64,000 nucleotides of DNA from Elmis aenea. Its lineage: Eukaryota; Arthropoda; Insecta; Coleoptera; Elmidae. The stretch covers positions 13,743,222 to 13,807,221 of the forward strand of contig OX393583.1 of NCBI GenBank assembly GCA_947652605.1, in the 5' to 3' direction. Each line of letters opens with the position of its first letter. The stretch's first letter is position 1. Positions 22,708 through 34,349 of this stretch are shown piece after piece. The notes beneath the pieces were generated by a model. That model made no database searches and was not told where the DNA came from. It saw nothing but the letters and a program-made list of their open reading frames with translations. A program made the position numbers and the translations under genes.

Positions 22708-24171
22708 TATAATATTTTGCAATGTTTGTTTCTACAAATATAATTATGTTTTTTAAACGAATGAAGGTGGTTTCGCTAAATATTAATTTCCAATGTGAAG
22801 CAGTTAATTTACTGTGAAGTGGCCCTAACCTTTCATTCGCGTGCAGTCTTGTGATAGTTGCATGAACTTTTTGTGCTTTTAACCGAATTTGTATCTCTTT
22901 TAAGAAGCGAGATGACCGTAATGGGGCCAATTAACCTCGGTGGAGATTCACTCAATCATTACGAATTCTTTCAATCTCGCATAGATTTTAATTACCTCTT
23001 GAATTTGTGAAGAGTCCGTGCATAAAATGAGCCGATAATTACCAGTAGGCCGTGTTATGTAATGAAAATCTAATTAAATCCACATTATCTTCCTCCATCC
23101 ACACTTGCTTTACACGGAGATTCGCGATGCGATGTTGTTGAAAATACCTGCCTCACGTTGTAAGCGAATAAATAGAGTGGAAATAATTAATACTGACGGT
23201 GTAAGAACGTGTGCGTGTGCCGTGTGGAAATGTTTGATGCGTTAGTTCGGTACTTGTCACAGTGTGCTCTGGACGGGATTCAAGAACTTAACCCTTAATT
23301 AGTAGAAAAAGTTTGATAAGTGTTTTCTGGTGGCAGATGTGAGGCAAAATACAAGGTTATTACATTTTAATGACGAGCGTAATTTAAAAAAATTATTTTA
23401 GACCCGCATTTTGGTCAAGTGGTATGTTTTAATATCATTTCTAAAGAGGTGAGCGCATGGAAAAGCTTATAGCCGGTGGTCTTGTTGTAAGTGTGTGCGG
23501 TGGCTGGCCGGGCGTGACGCAGGTTCGATCCCAAACGAGAGCGGAGAGTTTTTAAAAGGAGAAATATTCCTTTTTTTTAAGGTCATCAGTCTCTTTTTTT
23601 AGTTTTTTGGCGGCAGGATGCTTTCATGGGGAGGGGGGTTAATACACGCGAAAAAAACAGAGGACCTTTTTTAGGTCACCAATCTCTCTTTTTAGTTTTT
23701 TAGCACAAAATTTACAGGTCTCCGGCCCTTTACCAAAGTACCTAGGTACATTGATTTATTGCGACCCTAGGGAAGGGTTCTTAACCCCTAACCCCCCTGC
23801 CAACGCCACTGAGTCTGTTATTGTTCGGATATGAGTGTTCGCTCCCCTAAGTCGATGGTTAAGCCCGTGTGACACGGTTTGTTAGCGAAAGTTTTTGATA
23901 TTATTGTTTTCTTATGTAAATTCACATAAGTTTTTCTAAATCATGAAATATTAAAAAGTACGCTTTTGGGCCATCATTTAAACTGGCTTATTATTTTATT
24001 TAAAATTCTGTAGAGCGGTAGGTAGTGGGGCCCAAAGCTACTGGCATGGAAGCCCGCTTTAGGATGTCGAGACCATGGATATAATGGTTATAAACAATAA
24101 ATTTATTGATAAAATTGTTGTTGGGATCATTTCCTGCTAAACTGGAAATGTAACAATTTGACAATATCATC
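22708..24171. other. Unassigned, partly GC-richer sequence
   Basis: No protein match. 22930-23330 is complex, non-repetitive sequence containing CTAATTAAATCC. 23580-23830 has several runs of G (GGGGAGGGGGGTT) and two related RGGTCAYCARTCTC stretches about 100 bp apart. Confidence 0.3.
23470..23532 (+). other. tRNA-like promoter boxes, possible SINE head
   Basis: TAGCCGGTGGTC (23470-23481) resembles a Pol III A box and GGTTCGATCCC (23522-23532) a B box, about 50 nt apart as in tRNA genes and tRNA-derived SINEs. No cloverleaf with paired acceptor ends was found and no second copy is in the window, so a SINE 5' end or tRNA pseudogene is only a possibility. Confidence 0.4.
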
Positions 24172-27100
24172 TACAGGGTGTCCCAGATTACATTTCCAGC
24201 ATGGGGATCTCGCTTATTATAAGAGATACAGGTTTGTTTAAATTAGATGAATTATTCCTTAGTATGAGAGGAGCCACAATCAATTTTTAAAAGTACAAAA
24301 TTCCTCGTGCTTCAGATGTTATAGCAAAATATAATGAAAATGTCGAATTTCTTTTTTCTCTCATAATTTTTTTTGTGTTAATCATAAGAACAATTGTATT
24401 TGTACTGTCTTAAGGTGCTTTTTAATGGATAATGTAACTGTTATTTTAGATTTTTTTAACACCTACAATTTTCGAGATATTACCTTTAATTTAATTTTTT
24501 CTTATGGGTCGCGAAGTTGGCTATGAAATAGTTAAATGTGTTTTTTTCCCTCTTTCAAATGAGATATTACTTGCTATATTTATTTTTATAAATAAGTCAC
24601 AAAATCAAGAAAACCCGTATTTTACCCATCACTTATCAAGCTAAACAACTAATTAAATGTCAAATAACAGTTACCATTTGTCTGAGGTATCATTTAATAG
24701 AATTTCATGGTAACTCATGGTAACTCCGCCACTGGTTGCTTGCGATTGTGGTAACCTGTAAGGTGGTGCGGTGCGGTGCTGTATACCAAATTTGGTTTAA
24801 ATATATCTACTGGTTGAAAAACCGTTAAAAATTATCGATATTTTTTCGAAAATTCAACATCTTCATAATTAAGCCTTTATGGGACCCATGTTGATATGGA
24901 ATATTTCGCTTTAAATTTTTTTTTTGTATCCTGCTACAAATCAGTGGACCACCTTGTATAATAATTTTGTAGCGAATTTGAAATAAATAAGATGTACCTA
25001 ATTGTGATATTTTTTTATTTAAAAAAAAATGTAAACTCGTCTAAAGCTATTTTAAAGCTACTGGAATATTCTAAAATTGTTAATAAATAACTTCCTGTTA
25101 CACTTGCCGTCTAGGAAATAATAAATTTTAATTCGTAAACGCATAGCAACTGTTTTTGTACCAGAAAAATTTCGAAAGTCGTCGATATTGTTGTTTCTAA
25201 AAACAAACGAATGCAAGCTATTCCGAAACTAAAAGTATTAATAACTTACTTGGCTTAAAAGAGAATCTATCCTTGAATATTTTAACTTCCACACTTAACC
25301 GTGCTCTCGCAGTATTTAATTTTTTATGACAGTATTTTGCGGATGTAATTTTTTTTAAGTTCTATTTTAACGATGCTAACGAATTTCGTTTGATACAACA
25401 AATATCGGTTGTATTTTGTTTTCTGCGTAATTAATTTTTAAATTAGTTTATTTTGTGAACGGGGGATTCCCGTTTTTTATTTACCATTTAGTATCTAAAA
25501 CCTCTTAAATGGAGTAGTTTTTGTTATAAAAAAGTTCTTTTACATTCGTATGTCACTGACACCAAATACATGGCTTGCTGGTACTCGACATTATTCTCGA
25601 AAACAAAATACAGGTACAGCATCGATTTTCCGACACTCTTGGTTTCAAGCCTAACCGGATTAAGCGTTTTTCCGAACCAACCGTAAAGCCACAGCTTGGA
25701 ATAAATTTAGGCAAAACGAGCTAAGAATCTCACAAAATTGCGGTATCACCAATTCACCACCAAGTGCAGTGTAAATAATGTAAAAAGCGCGCCGTGCACA
25801 CGACGCCAACTGTCGCTGACCAGTAAACTAGTCTAGTGGTCGAGGAAATTACAAATTCCCTCTCGTAATTTTGTCCGAACTAAAGGAAGTACCGTACCAT
25901 CAGTTGCTAAAAAATCGGAGTTGTATCTGTATTCACGATGTGTCACAGCATTAAAAAAAAGTTGAATAACGCCCAATTAAGATAATGTACAGGGTGGGCA
26001 AATTTCGATGTTTTCATAGGGAATCTCGGTAACTATAAGAGGTATCAAAAAACGGACCGCGCATCCTCGATCTCTTTATTCGAGAAAAAGTTAATAGTGA
26101 AAACTAAAATTGGTTATTGTCTTTTGTTTTCGAGTTATCGGGCGATAACTCGATTCGATAACTCGATTTTTCGACTCCGTTTTATGACTATATCCTTAGA
26201 TCATATAAACTACATGGATAACACAACACCATAGGAATATAGTTAAGACAATGTTGCCGACATGTACAACGTGCCTTTTTAAACCTATCTCTTTTTACAT
26301 CATGTGGGCCCTATATGCGCTATCTTTGTTTTGGACCCAGGCCCGCTGTCATCGTAGCAGTGTTTCCCAAACTTTCGACATCTGTGTACCCCTTTTATAA
26401 TTTTCGTAACACTAAGTACCCCTCGTTAAAAAATAAATAAAAATAATAAACGAAAAACAACATTTATTCATAATAAAATACAAACACTGCACCAGGTGCA
26501 GCCAAAGCCCGGTGCAGCGCGTACCCCTACCAAACTCTTCCCGTACCCCCAGGGGTACGCGTACCACACTTTGGGAAACACTGTGACGTAGCGCAACCGT
26601 GATAATAACTGTAACGTACTTCCTACCTAGCCTATTCTAGCGACTGACGCGTGAATGACATTTAGAATTTTTTGCTATTAAAATCTCCGTTTAATTGAAT
26701 CAATTGATTCTAATAAGCGGTGTTTACTGTACTTCAATAAAACTTACTAAGTCTGATCTAATGTTATTGTATCCTCCTATATTTGACACGGAAACATCCG
26801 AGTACATTGCATCTACCAGTAGTTCAAATAACGCTTTAGTTCAAATTTCGTGCGTAAAAAAAAGCACATTCAACTATTCCATAGCCAACTTTGCGGCTTA
26901 TAAGAAAAAATGAAGTTAGGGGTAAATATCTCAAAAATGGTAAGTGTTAAAAATAATCTAAAATAACAGTTACGTTCTCCATTAAAAAGTACATTACGAA
27001 AGTACAAATAAAATTGTTCTAATGATTAAGACAAAAAAGTTATGAGAGAAAAAAGAAATTCAACATTATCATATTTTTTGCTGTAACATCTGAAGCACGA

Positions 27101-27233
27101 GGAATTTTGTACTTTTAAAAATTGATTGTGGCTCCTCTCATACCGAGGAATAATTCATCTAATTTAAACAAACCTGTATCTCTTATAATAAGCGAAATCC
27201 CCATGCTGGAAATGTAATATGGGACACCCTGTA
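24172..27233. mobile_element. Foldback element M, arms 3 kb apart
   Basis: Left arm 24172-24530 starts TACAGGGTGTCCCAGATTAC. Right arm about 26880-27233 is its inverse. ATCTCG (left) and ATTTCG (right) lie 35 nt inside the ends. Both arms contain GAAGCACGAGGAATTTTGTA (inverse on the left). The right arm lies within element N, so M and N interlock and are not nested. A solo left arm of M is at 46540-46939. Confidence 0.8.
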
Positions 27234-27514
27234 TATCATGTGGGGTCGATTTATTAATTTTCCTTACATTATAGCAAAAAGTAGGTATTTTTTCATATTT
27301 TATTTGGTTTTTAGTAGTGAGATATGGTCATAAAACGAAAAGTCGACAAATCGAGTTATCGGCAATAACTCGAAAACAAAATACGATAACAAATTTTAGT
27401 TTTCACCATTAATTTTTTCTCGAAAAAAGAGATTAAGGATGCGAGGTCCTTTAATCGATACTTCTTATAGTTACCGAGATTCCCTATAAAAACATCGGAA
27501 TTTGCCCACCCTGT
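25988..27514. mobile_element. Foldback element N, interlocked with M
   Basis: Left arm 25988-26190 starts TACAGGGTGGGCAAATTTCG. Right arm about 27320-27514 is its inverse, with ATCTCG exactly 35 nt inside each end. The inner arms carry CGAGTTATCG and TTTTATGAC. Between the arms lie a hAT MITE (26356-26584), an AT-rich segment and the right arm of M. Confidence 0.8.
26356..26584. mobile_element. hAT MITE, CAGTGTTTCCCAAAC ends
   Basis: CAGTGTTTCCCAAACTTT and the inverse ACTTTGGGAAACACTG bound about 229 bp containing GTACCCC-type repeats. The flanking octamers CATCGTAG and TGACGTAG agree at five positions only, so the duplication is decayed or the ends have been altered. Confidence 0.72.
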
Positions 27515-28480
27515 ATATCAAAATTTCTTACACATTTTATGCCACGTACACAACGCTTTTTGCCGGCTCAAATTTGTGGACAATCATTAGGATCTGTCCC
27601 TTTACACAGGGTTCTTGTTTTTCGAGGGCCACTATGGGGATCTCGTAAACGGTAAGAGTTACGACTTCGGTTAAATTAGGGCAAAGTTGTATATTCAGGT
27701 GCTTAATAATTTGACGCAAACAGAACTTATCTAGCTTATTTAGTTTTTGAGATATAGGGTAAAAAGTAAAAAAGTGGATTTTTGTTTTTTGCCCGTAACT
27801 TTTTAATTTGATGTCGAATTTTATTTCTGTTAAAACTTTTTCATGGCTACTTTTTGCAAGGAATCAAAATCCCAAATTATATTTTCCATGCGACGTTTCG
27901 CTTTTTTGAACCAATTAACCAATTTGAAGAAAATTTTAATCTGAATTCGAAAATGTATAACACTTGGGACTTTTTTGAAACAATTGTTATTAAAAATGGC
28001 AAAAACAAATATTTTATTTAAAACAATTCCTAATCGGCATAGTAAATAATTGTCTTTGTCCCTTTTTCCTTGGAAGGGTACCTTGATCGAGTCGAATTTT
28101 TTTACAATTTCTCATTCGCCAATGTAAATGATTTGTTATAACTATACATAATCACAAGGAGCTATTAGCAAACCATGTGAAAATCAAATATGTTTATGCT
28201 TTATATGGAAAAAAACAATCAAGTCGACTTAGCAAATAGTTAATTAGATCAATAACTGTAGAATAAAAATGACATTTTTTTACAGAAATAAAAAAAAGTA
28301 GGTAAATTAGACAGTTACAGCCAAAAAACGAAGTCAATATTTTAGATTTATATGCAAACCGATACAAACATGTAAAATCTGTTTCATTACTAATAATCAG
28401 CTAGAAATTTAGCACTTTTTCCAAACTTAAACACATGCTCTAGCTCCTATATTAGGTAAGCGAGAGGTATTATATCGATT

Positions 28481-29053
28481 TAGCGTCCCTTATAATTAAT
28501 AGTTATTTATGTATCAAGGCCAAAAAGTGTAACTTTTTCGGCCGCGTCTGGTTTGCTGGCCGAGACTAGTCTCGGCCAGCAAACAGGCAAGGCCGAAAAA
28601 GTACGTTTTGGCCGAGGTGCATATTACATTTTTTGTGCGATCGAATTAAAAACAATTTAAACTTTTAGTATTTTTTAAAAATATAGGCTAGAAACTAGGT
28701 GACATTCTGTCACTGACAGATGACGGCGTATACTGTTAGCTTTAATACAAATTTACGCTGTAGCGGCCGAAAAAGTTACTTTTCAGGCCGTTGCTAAGGG
28801 TAACGCCGGTAATGCAGTACTTTATGGCTGCTAACGCGTCCGTCAAAGAGCTGTTTCTAGTACGATCGCACAAAAACCAATTTTTAGTCGCTGCACCGCC
28901 GATATTGTATCAATTATCACTCCGCTTAAAACGGCATAAAAACATCTTCTACGACCTCTAACCTGCCCCTCTTTTACTGATCTAAACAAAGTGCCCAAAG
29001 AGACGTGTGCGGTGGCAATGACTACAAGTTGGTCCATAGTAAGGGACGCTAAA
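28481..29053. mobile_element. Element I, copy 1, CpG-rich with a perfect palindrome
   Basis: It is bounded by TTTAGCGTCCCTTA and TAAGGGACGCTAAA. It carries GGCCGAAAAAGT motifs in both orientations, a 34-bp palindrome and CTTTTTCGGCC boxes. A truncated copy lies at 33866-34248. The minus-strand frame at 28843-29037 has no recognised homology. Confidence 0.75.
28551..28584. repeat. Perfect 34-bp palindrome in element I
   Basis: GTTTGCTGGCCGAGACT is followed at once by its exact inverse AGTCTCGGCCAGCAAAC, with no loop. In copy 2 (from 33919) the equivalent segment has several substitutions, so the palindrome is preserved in only one copy. Confidence 0.95.
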
Positions 29054-29111
29054 ACAGTAGATTACCTAAGCGAGATCGCCACGTTCGCTCTCGATTTTGA
29101 ATCACCCTGTA

Positions 29112-30241
29112 TATGATTTGTTGAGCATTTCCTTAGAAAAAAAGGGCAATCATTGAGTAGTAATCTCGGGAAAGTATAGCATCGAAAATGTTTAGAAGAA
29201 ACGTTTCGTTGAAACAGCGAAGCGTATACATTTTTTTTTGTTTCGAACATGTTTTAAAAAAATGGCTTAATATAAAATGGAATTTCAAAATTATTCATTA
29301 AAAACTTAAGTGCAAAACTAAAGCGTCTGTGAACAAGCGCTTTCAAAAATAATGATATGGACTTAAAATATCCAACAATCTGCATAAGATTGTGTTGAAC
29401 TTTGCATGTTTTTATTTAACAACATGCGTATTCGAAGGGAATATTTTTTAGTTAATATTTTCTTGGCAGTTTTGTTGGCGTTCGTGCAAAGAAGTTGTAA
29501 AAATAAAGACGTTTTCGGTGTTTTTAAAAAACTTTTATGAATAGTAAACATTTGGATAAGATTCCTCCATATATTTTCGAACGGTGTTGATCTACTCATT
29601 TATGCTTTCACCGCGAAAATGGATTTTATAGTTTACAAAAAAGTGCTACTAAAATTCTAGCGCGAGCATTCTGTGAACCGGCACTCAAAACACAATCCCT
29701 AAGGATCACGCGGCGCCAAATCCAGTCCAGTTTTCCCGTTATTTACGGCCAAAACTTTAAAAGCGTGTGCCTGCATCTGCAAAAATTCACAGATGAATTT
29801 AATTATCAAGTCTTTGGAAAATTGCATTACGGAAATGTATAACTAGCGAAAATACTTTGACTTGATGTAAGATAATAAAGTGTGATCAAATTCGAAAAGG
29901 TATTTATTATACGAACAGTTTATTTTGAAAGTGGCATAAGTCTTTTTTATCTTATTTTGAGATATTAAATGTTTTGCATTTTAATGTGCATCAAAATATT
30001 TATGCTAACCAAAGAAACATTTCAAATTGTTATCTCGATTACTCATATTCTTCTCAGTATAATGATTTCGCACAGACGTTAACGAATCGCCATTATTCAT
30101 TACTGTAATTTGACTTAAGTCACTTTCATAATTAATGGATTATTTAAATTACGGACTTATGTTGATTTTGTCCGATTTGCTTTGCTGAAGTGATGTTGAT
30201 GAGTAAATGATAGGAGTATAACGTAAGTAATTTCTATAATG
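29112..30241. other. Unassigned, apparently repeat-poor sequence
   Basis: No transposon ends or protein matches were seen. It includes a TCATAATTAATGGATTA stretch (30129-30145) with homeodomain-like TAAT and GGATTA words. That is suggestive of regulatory DNA but not evidence of it. Confidence 0.35.
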
Positions 30242-30243
30242 TA

Positions 30244-31570
30244 GGGGAAAGTACCCATGAATGGGACAATTTTCTTAATTGTTGACAAATTTTTCAGTAA
30301 TAGCTCAGATGAATATGCTGTGTTACCCCAGTAATGTGTTTTAATGTAACAAAAGTGTTTTGAAACAAGTAAACGTGATTTGTAACGTTAACAAATTTTT
30401 ATAAATAGAAATATATTTTGAGTGCGATGTCCCAATATGGGAACACTTGTTCCTAGAGTGGGACATGCGAAATCAATGAATGGGACGCCACATATAATTT
30501 TTATTTATTATATAGTAAACAACTTGAAATGTTATAAACATAAATGCAAGATGAGATAATATAAAATATATAAGATAAAATAAAAGACAGCGTTTTTTAA
30601 AACTTTACAACATTATAAATAATATTAAAGAATTTTTCCAATGTCTTTTTCTAAATATAAAAAATTTTATTAGCCATTTTCTACCTGCTTTTTATTTTCT
30701 TCCCACTTTTTCGGAAGATTAATTTTTTAAAGCTACATGCTACAGCAAACTGATATGCTAGTTCTCTGGCTTGCAGTGTAGTTAATCCGCGACACATTTT
30801 TGAAGCAGACTGAAAATATTCGGATAATGCTGTTTCCTCATTTTTTGAAAATATTCTGCGATTTCCAATATTTGGATCGTGTTTAAAAGTGTGGGTTCTC
30901 GTTTTGCTTTATTAACAGCTCTATGTAAAGAAGATTTAGAAATACCTGTGCATTTTGCAACTTCCCGAATAGAAACCTTATTTTTAATTATTTCACGTAC
31001 CGCCGATTCCATTGCGTTGAAGAAACGCGGATCCTTTTCTGTTTTTCCATTTTATCCTTTAAAGTTTAAATTATGCAAAAAATATCTAAATATTTATAAC
31101 CAAACCTGTTTTAGAGTAAGAATATATAAATTCTTTAAATAAAAAAAGTTATCCTTGTTTGCGACGTGTCCCAATTAAGGATCAGTAATATGTCCCATTC
31201 AGAGGATAGGGACATTTTGTCAAATATAACTTTACTGACATAAGCCTAAGAGCTAATTGACTTGAAGTTTTGTTATTTAATAGGTATAATATGCATGTAC
31301 TTAAATAAGTTGTTGGAGTTACCGAATTTCATTAAACTTTTTCAAGATATCATTGAGTTTACAAACAACAATATTTACTTTTTAGTTACACAATTTTAAT
31401 TCTGATATTACACGATTGTATATCAACATGAGAACTTCGAAATGGGGTAGTACATTAGGTACGCGATCTACCATCTATTGGTGAGTGCACGTACATAAAG
31501 ATTTGTGTTTAACTATAGTGTATTAAGAATGTCCCATCCAAGGACTGCCCCATTCATGGGTACTTTCCCC
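30244..31570 (-). mobile_element. pogo/Tigger-like element
   Basis: Terminal inverted repeats GGGGAAAGTACCCATGAATG and the inverse are flanked by TA (30242-30243 and 31571-31572), the Tc1/mariner/pogo target. At least eight GTCCCAT/ATGGGAC-like words are spread over the outer 300 bp of each end, probably as transposase-binding sites. The only coding relic is a helix-turn-helix fragment (30782-31012), so the copy is internally deleted. Confidence 0.85.
30782..31012 (-). pseudogene. pogo-type transposase N-terminal HTH fragment
   Basis: The minus-strand frame starts MESAVREIIKNKVSIREVAK and continues GISKSSLHRAVNKAK, a psq/CENP-B-type helix-turn-helix (basic helix, S-I-R-x-A-A, G-I-S-K-S-x-L-H-R). 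IAEYFQKMRKQHYP then resembles the start of the second DNA-binding helix bundle. It stops after 76 residues and the DDE domain is not found in the element. Pogo assignment fits the TA target and the inverted repeats around it. Confidence 0.78.
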
Positions 31571-31792
31571 TATTTCATTATAAGTTTATTCAAATATTTT
31601 TTCATTACCATTAATATTCATAACATACATAAGTAATAAGTAAATTCATCAGTACATGTTGGAATATAAGTATAAGTAGTTTTTCTAACGTAGTTATTAC
31701 ATAAAAAAGTTTGTTCATGTATTAAATTATTGTCATTAATAGGAGTGATTAAGTCTTCGGACATTTCACTGTTTTAAATTTTTTAAATAACC

Positions 31793-31853
31793 GTGGGAAA
31801 TTGGGGTTGTATGGAGAAGCAAATCCATCATTATGCCATCTTCAAAATAAATG
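31793..31853 (+). repeat. 60-bp flank shared by the two mariner copies
   Basis: This sequence (GTGGGAAATTGGGG, then GAGAAGCAAATCCATCATTA and ATGCCATCTTCAAAATAAATG) also precedes the second mariner at 40911-40970. Two independent insertions would not share their flank, so the mariner was copied together with neighbouring DNA or inserted into an older repeat that later spread. Confidence 0.85.
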
Positions 31854-31855
31854 TA

Positions 31856-32963
31856 CGAGGGCTATCCAGAAAGTGCGTTCCGTTGCCACGTGTTGCCGCG
31901 CAGGCGCTACTGTGGCAATTTAGCGCATGCGCGCCTGTTGCATTGACTCAGTAGGAAGGGATAGACATCATTTTGAGATCGCTTGTCAATGTGTGTGCTG
32001 CACGGCGAGACTTTATAATGTCGAAGCGAATAGCAAATTCCGCCACCTGTAAAATGCTATCTGTAATACGTTTTCTCAATGCCAGGAGTGTGAAACCTTG
32101 AACAATTCATAAAAAAATCAGAAGTGTATCGAGAAAATGCAATGAGAGATTCAATGGCACGGAGATGGGTACGACTGTTCAATGAAAGACAAAAGAATGT
32201 GCATGATGAAGAACGAAGTGGCCGCCCATCTTTGGTGACCTACGATTTGGTGCATGGAGTTGAAAAGACGATTATGGAAAACCGAAGATTCACCATTACG
32301 AAATTGTCACTGCAATTTCCGCAGGTGTCCCGTTCTCTTTTGCATCAAATTGCTTCCTAGAATCTGCAATATCAAAAACCGTGTTCTTGTTTGGTGCCGA
32401 AACTTCTGACGTAGCAACAGAAAGTTCAATGTCTGGCCTGACGTTAAACCTTCTGTTGCATGTTGCTCCGTCAGAAGAAGAAACACGAGTTTTATCCGGT
32501 AGAACAATGATGGTGATGACTTCTTGAGCTTCATCGTCACTGGGGATGAGACCTGGGAGGCCCACAAAACGTCTGAATCAAAAAGGCAATCAATGGAATG
32601 GAGACACACTTCATCGCCAACAAAGACAAAACTCAAACAAACCCTAACCACTCAAAAAAATATGTACACCGTGTTTTGGGACAAAGAAGCCGTCTTGCTG
32701 GTGGACTTCATGCCACGCAGTGCAGCAATATACGCAAATGAGATACCCTTAAAAAACTGCGTCGCGCATCACAGGCGGGAAGCTCTATGACAGGGGCATA
32801 CAAAAACTTGTGCCCCGGTATGACAAATGCCTAAACAGAAGTGGAAATTACGTGGAAAAATGGTTTAAGGTTTGTACTTTACAATGCAATAATAAAAAAA
32901 TGTTTGAATACGTTTTGTTTTTGTTTAATAGCCAAACGGAACTTACTTTCTGGATGTCCTACG
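31856..32963 (+). mobile_element. mariner-like element, copy 1
   Basis: The ends (TA)CGAGGGCTATCCAGAAAGT and the diverged inverse ACTTTCTGGATGTCCTACG(TA) have TA at both borders (31854-31855 and 32964-32965). Length is 1108 bp. Between them lie broken pieces of a mariner transposase in the correct order. The two ends differ at several positions, so the copy is old. Confidence 0.9.
32018..32880 (+). pseudogene. mariner transposase, frameshifted and internally deleted
   Basis: From ATG 32018 a first piece reads MSKRIANSAT and stops. Positions 32124-32360 give the HTH/linker region (YRENAMRDSMARRWVRLFNE, HDEERSGRPSLV, NRRFTITKLSLQFPQVSRSL). Positions 32524-32790 give IVTGDETW (first catalytic D), KQTLTTQKNMYTVFWDKEAV and LLVDFMPR. 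The C-terminus is QKLVPRYDKCLNRSGNYVEK at about 32798-32862. The second and third catalytic aspartates (QD-N and SPD regions) are missing, and the frame changes several times. It clearly belongs to the mariner family and is inactive. Confidence 0.9.
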
Positions 32964-33235
32964 TATTTGCACTTCTGTTTAACAATAAAATGTCTATTGA
33001 TGAAAATAGTGATGCTTTTGAAAGAAATTGCCAGTAAAAATAACATAGATTTTTGCAATCGTAAACAGGTTTAACTCAATTTTTTGCTGAAAGTGACGAA
33101 TGCCACTTTGAAAATAAACTGCTGCCATACAGGATGCATTTTTTTTTATGATAAAGAACTTCGAAACCGTTAGAGATAAAGGCGTTTTGTTTGTCCTTGC
33201 TTACATTAGTAAAAATCCAAACTGAATATGTTCAT

Positions 33236-33375
33236 ATTAAGTTTGTTCCAACAAGCCATTTAAAACCAATCCATCCATCAACGCACGAACTGGTTTATTC
33301 GCATGCGTGAACTATGTACTAATAAATGTATTGGCCAGTATTAGCCGTTGTTAGAACGCTTTTACGACTGGCTTA
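33236..33375. mobile_element. MITE H, copy 1
   Basis: About 140 bp from AAGTTTGTTCCAACAAGCCA to GTTGTTAGAACGCTTTTACG is shared with 40749-40890. The ends are partial inverse repeats (GTTCCAACAA against TTGTTGGAAC). No coding sequence. Confidence 0.7.
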
Positions 33376-33664
33376 GCTGTTAAGATGCATTTTAAGGCCT
33401 GCAATTTTAGTTCTATAATATATCGCATATTTCTCTATGAAAGATCATTAAAACAACAATAACTCGAGCAATATTAGTTCTAGACATAAAATGTTTGTTT
33501 TAAGATAATTAAATTATCTGCAAGAAAATGTAAAAAACAGACTTTTCCAATAAAAAAATAACTTATTTATGTTTAAAATTCAGAAGTCACTATATTCACT
33601 AGCTTGGTCAAATCACCAAATATTATAATATTAATATATTAATTTTTTTTTAAGTTTATACCTG

Positions 33665-33850
33665 TCGTATACACGATAGACGTCTTATACACGAGGGGCG
33701 TCTTATACACGAAGAGCGTCTTAAACACAGGGGCGTCTTATACCCGGAGGCGTCTTATACCCGGGGGCGTCTTATACTCGGGGGGCGTCTTATACACAGG
33801 GGCGTCTTATACACAGGGACGTCTTATACCCGGGGGCGTCTTTAACACGA
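33665..33850. repeat. GTCTTATAC tandem array
   Basis: Eleven imperfect units of 15-19 bp have consensus GGGGCGTCTTATACAC(G/A)G. Two more units (34306-34340: GTTTTATACACGGGGG, CGTCTTATACACAG) follow the inserted element I copy, then AAAATACGGTATT. The unit ending in ATACGGTATT suggests these are amplified terminal repeats of a DNA transposon, but that is inference. Confidence 0.88.
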
Positions 33851-33865
33851 AATCGCCGCACATGT

Positions 33866-34248
33866 AATAGTTATTTATGTATCAAGGCCAAAAAGTGTAA
33901 CTTTTTCGGCCGCGTCTGGTTTGCTGGCCGAAACGTAGTCGAGGGCAGCAAACAGGCAAGGCCGAAAAAGTACGTTTTGGTCGAGGTGCATATTACATTT
34001 TTTGAGCGATCGAATTAAAAGCAATTTAAATTTTTAGTAATTTTCAAAATTATAGGTTAGAAACTACGTGACATTCTGTCACTGACAGCTGACGGCGTAT
34101 GTACTGCATTACCGGCCGTTGCTAAGGGTAACGGCCTGAAAAGTAACTTTTACGGCCGTTGCTAAGGATAGGGCCGGTAATGCAGTACTTTATGGTTGCT
34201 AACGCGTCCGTCAAACAGCTGTTTCTAGTACGATCGCACAAAAACAAT
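33866..34248 (+). mobile_element. Element I, copy 2, truncated
   Basis: It matches 28492-28882 (AATAGTTATTTATGTATCAA, GGCCGAAAAAGTACGTTTTG, AACGCGTCCGTCAAA...) but lacks the TTTAGCGTCCCTTA ends. It contains an extra near-duplicate of the CGGCCGTTGCTAAGG block (34111 and 34152). It lies between parts of the GTCTTATAC array. Confidence 0.78.
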
Positions 34249-34349
34249 CTTAATTGTTTGGGTTTAAAAAATCTTAATTTTGGGTTTGATAAATTATAAA
34301 TTAGATATCGTTTTATACACGGGGGCGTCTTATACACAGAAAATACGGT

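Larger units (their letters stand above)
27605..29111. mobile_element. Foldback element V with inserted element I
   Basis: The decayed left end CACAGGGTTCTTG (27605) and the intact right end CACCCTGTA (to 29111) each have ATCTCG exactly 35 nt inside (27640; minus-strand 29076). The left box is followed by GTAAACGGTAAGAGTTAC. The arms are otherwise diverged. Element I lies inside the right half. Confidence 0.65.

Noticed and set aside
23470..23532. A functional tRNA gene
   Set aside because: A-box-like and B-box-like words are present, but no paired acceptor stem or convincing anticodon arm could be built. Kept only as a possible SINE head.
26356..26584. Perfect 8-bp target duplication for this hAT MITE
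   Set aside because: The flanking octamers agree at only five of eight positions.
32296..32651. Minus-strand frames within mariner copy 1
   Set aside because: They are antisense shadows of the plus-strand transposase relic.
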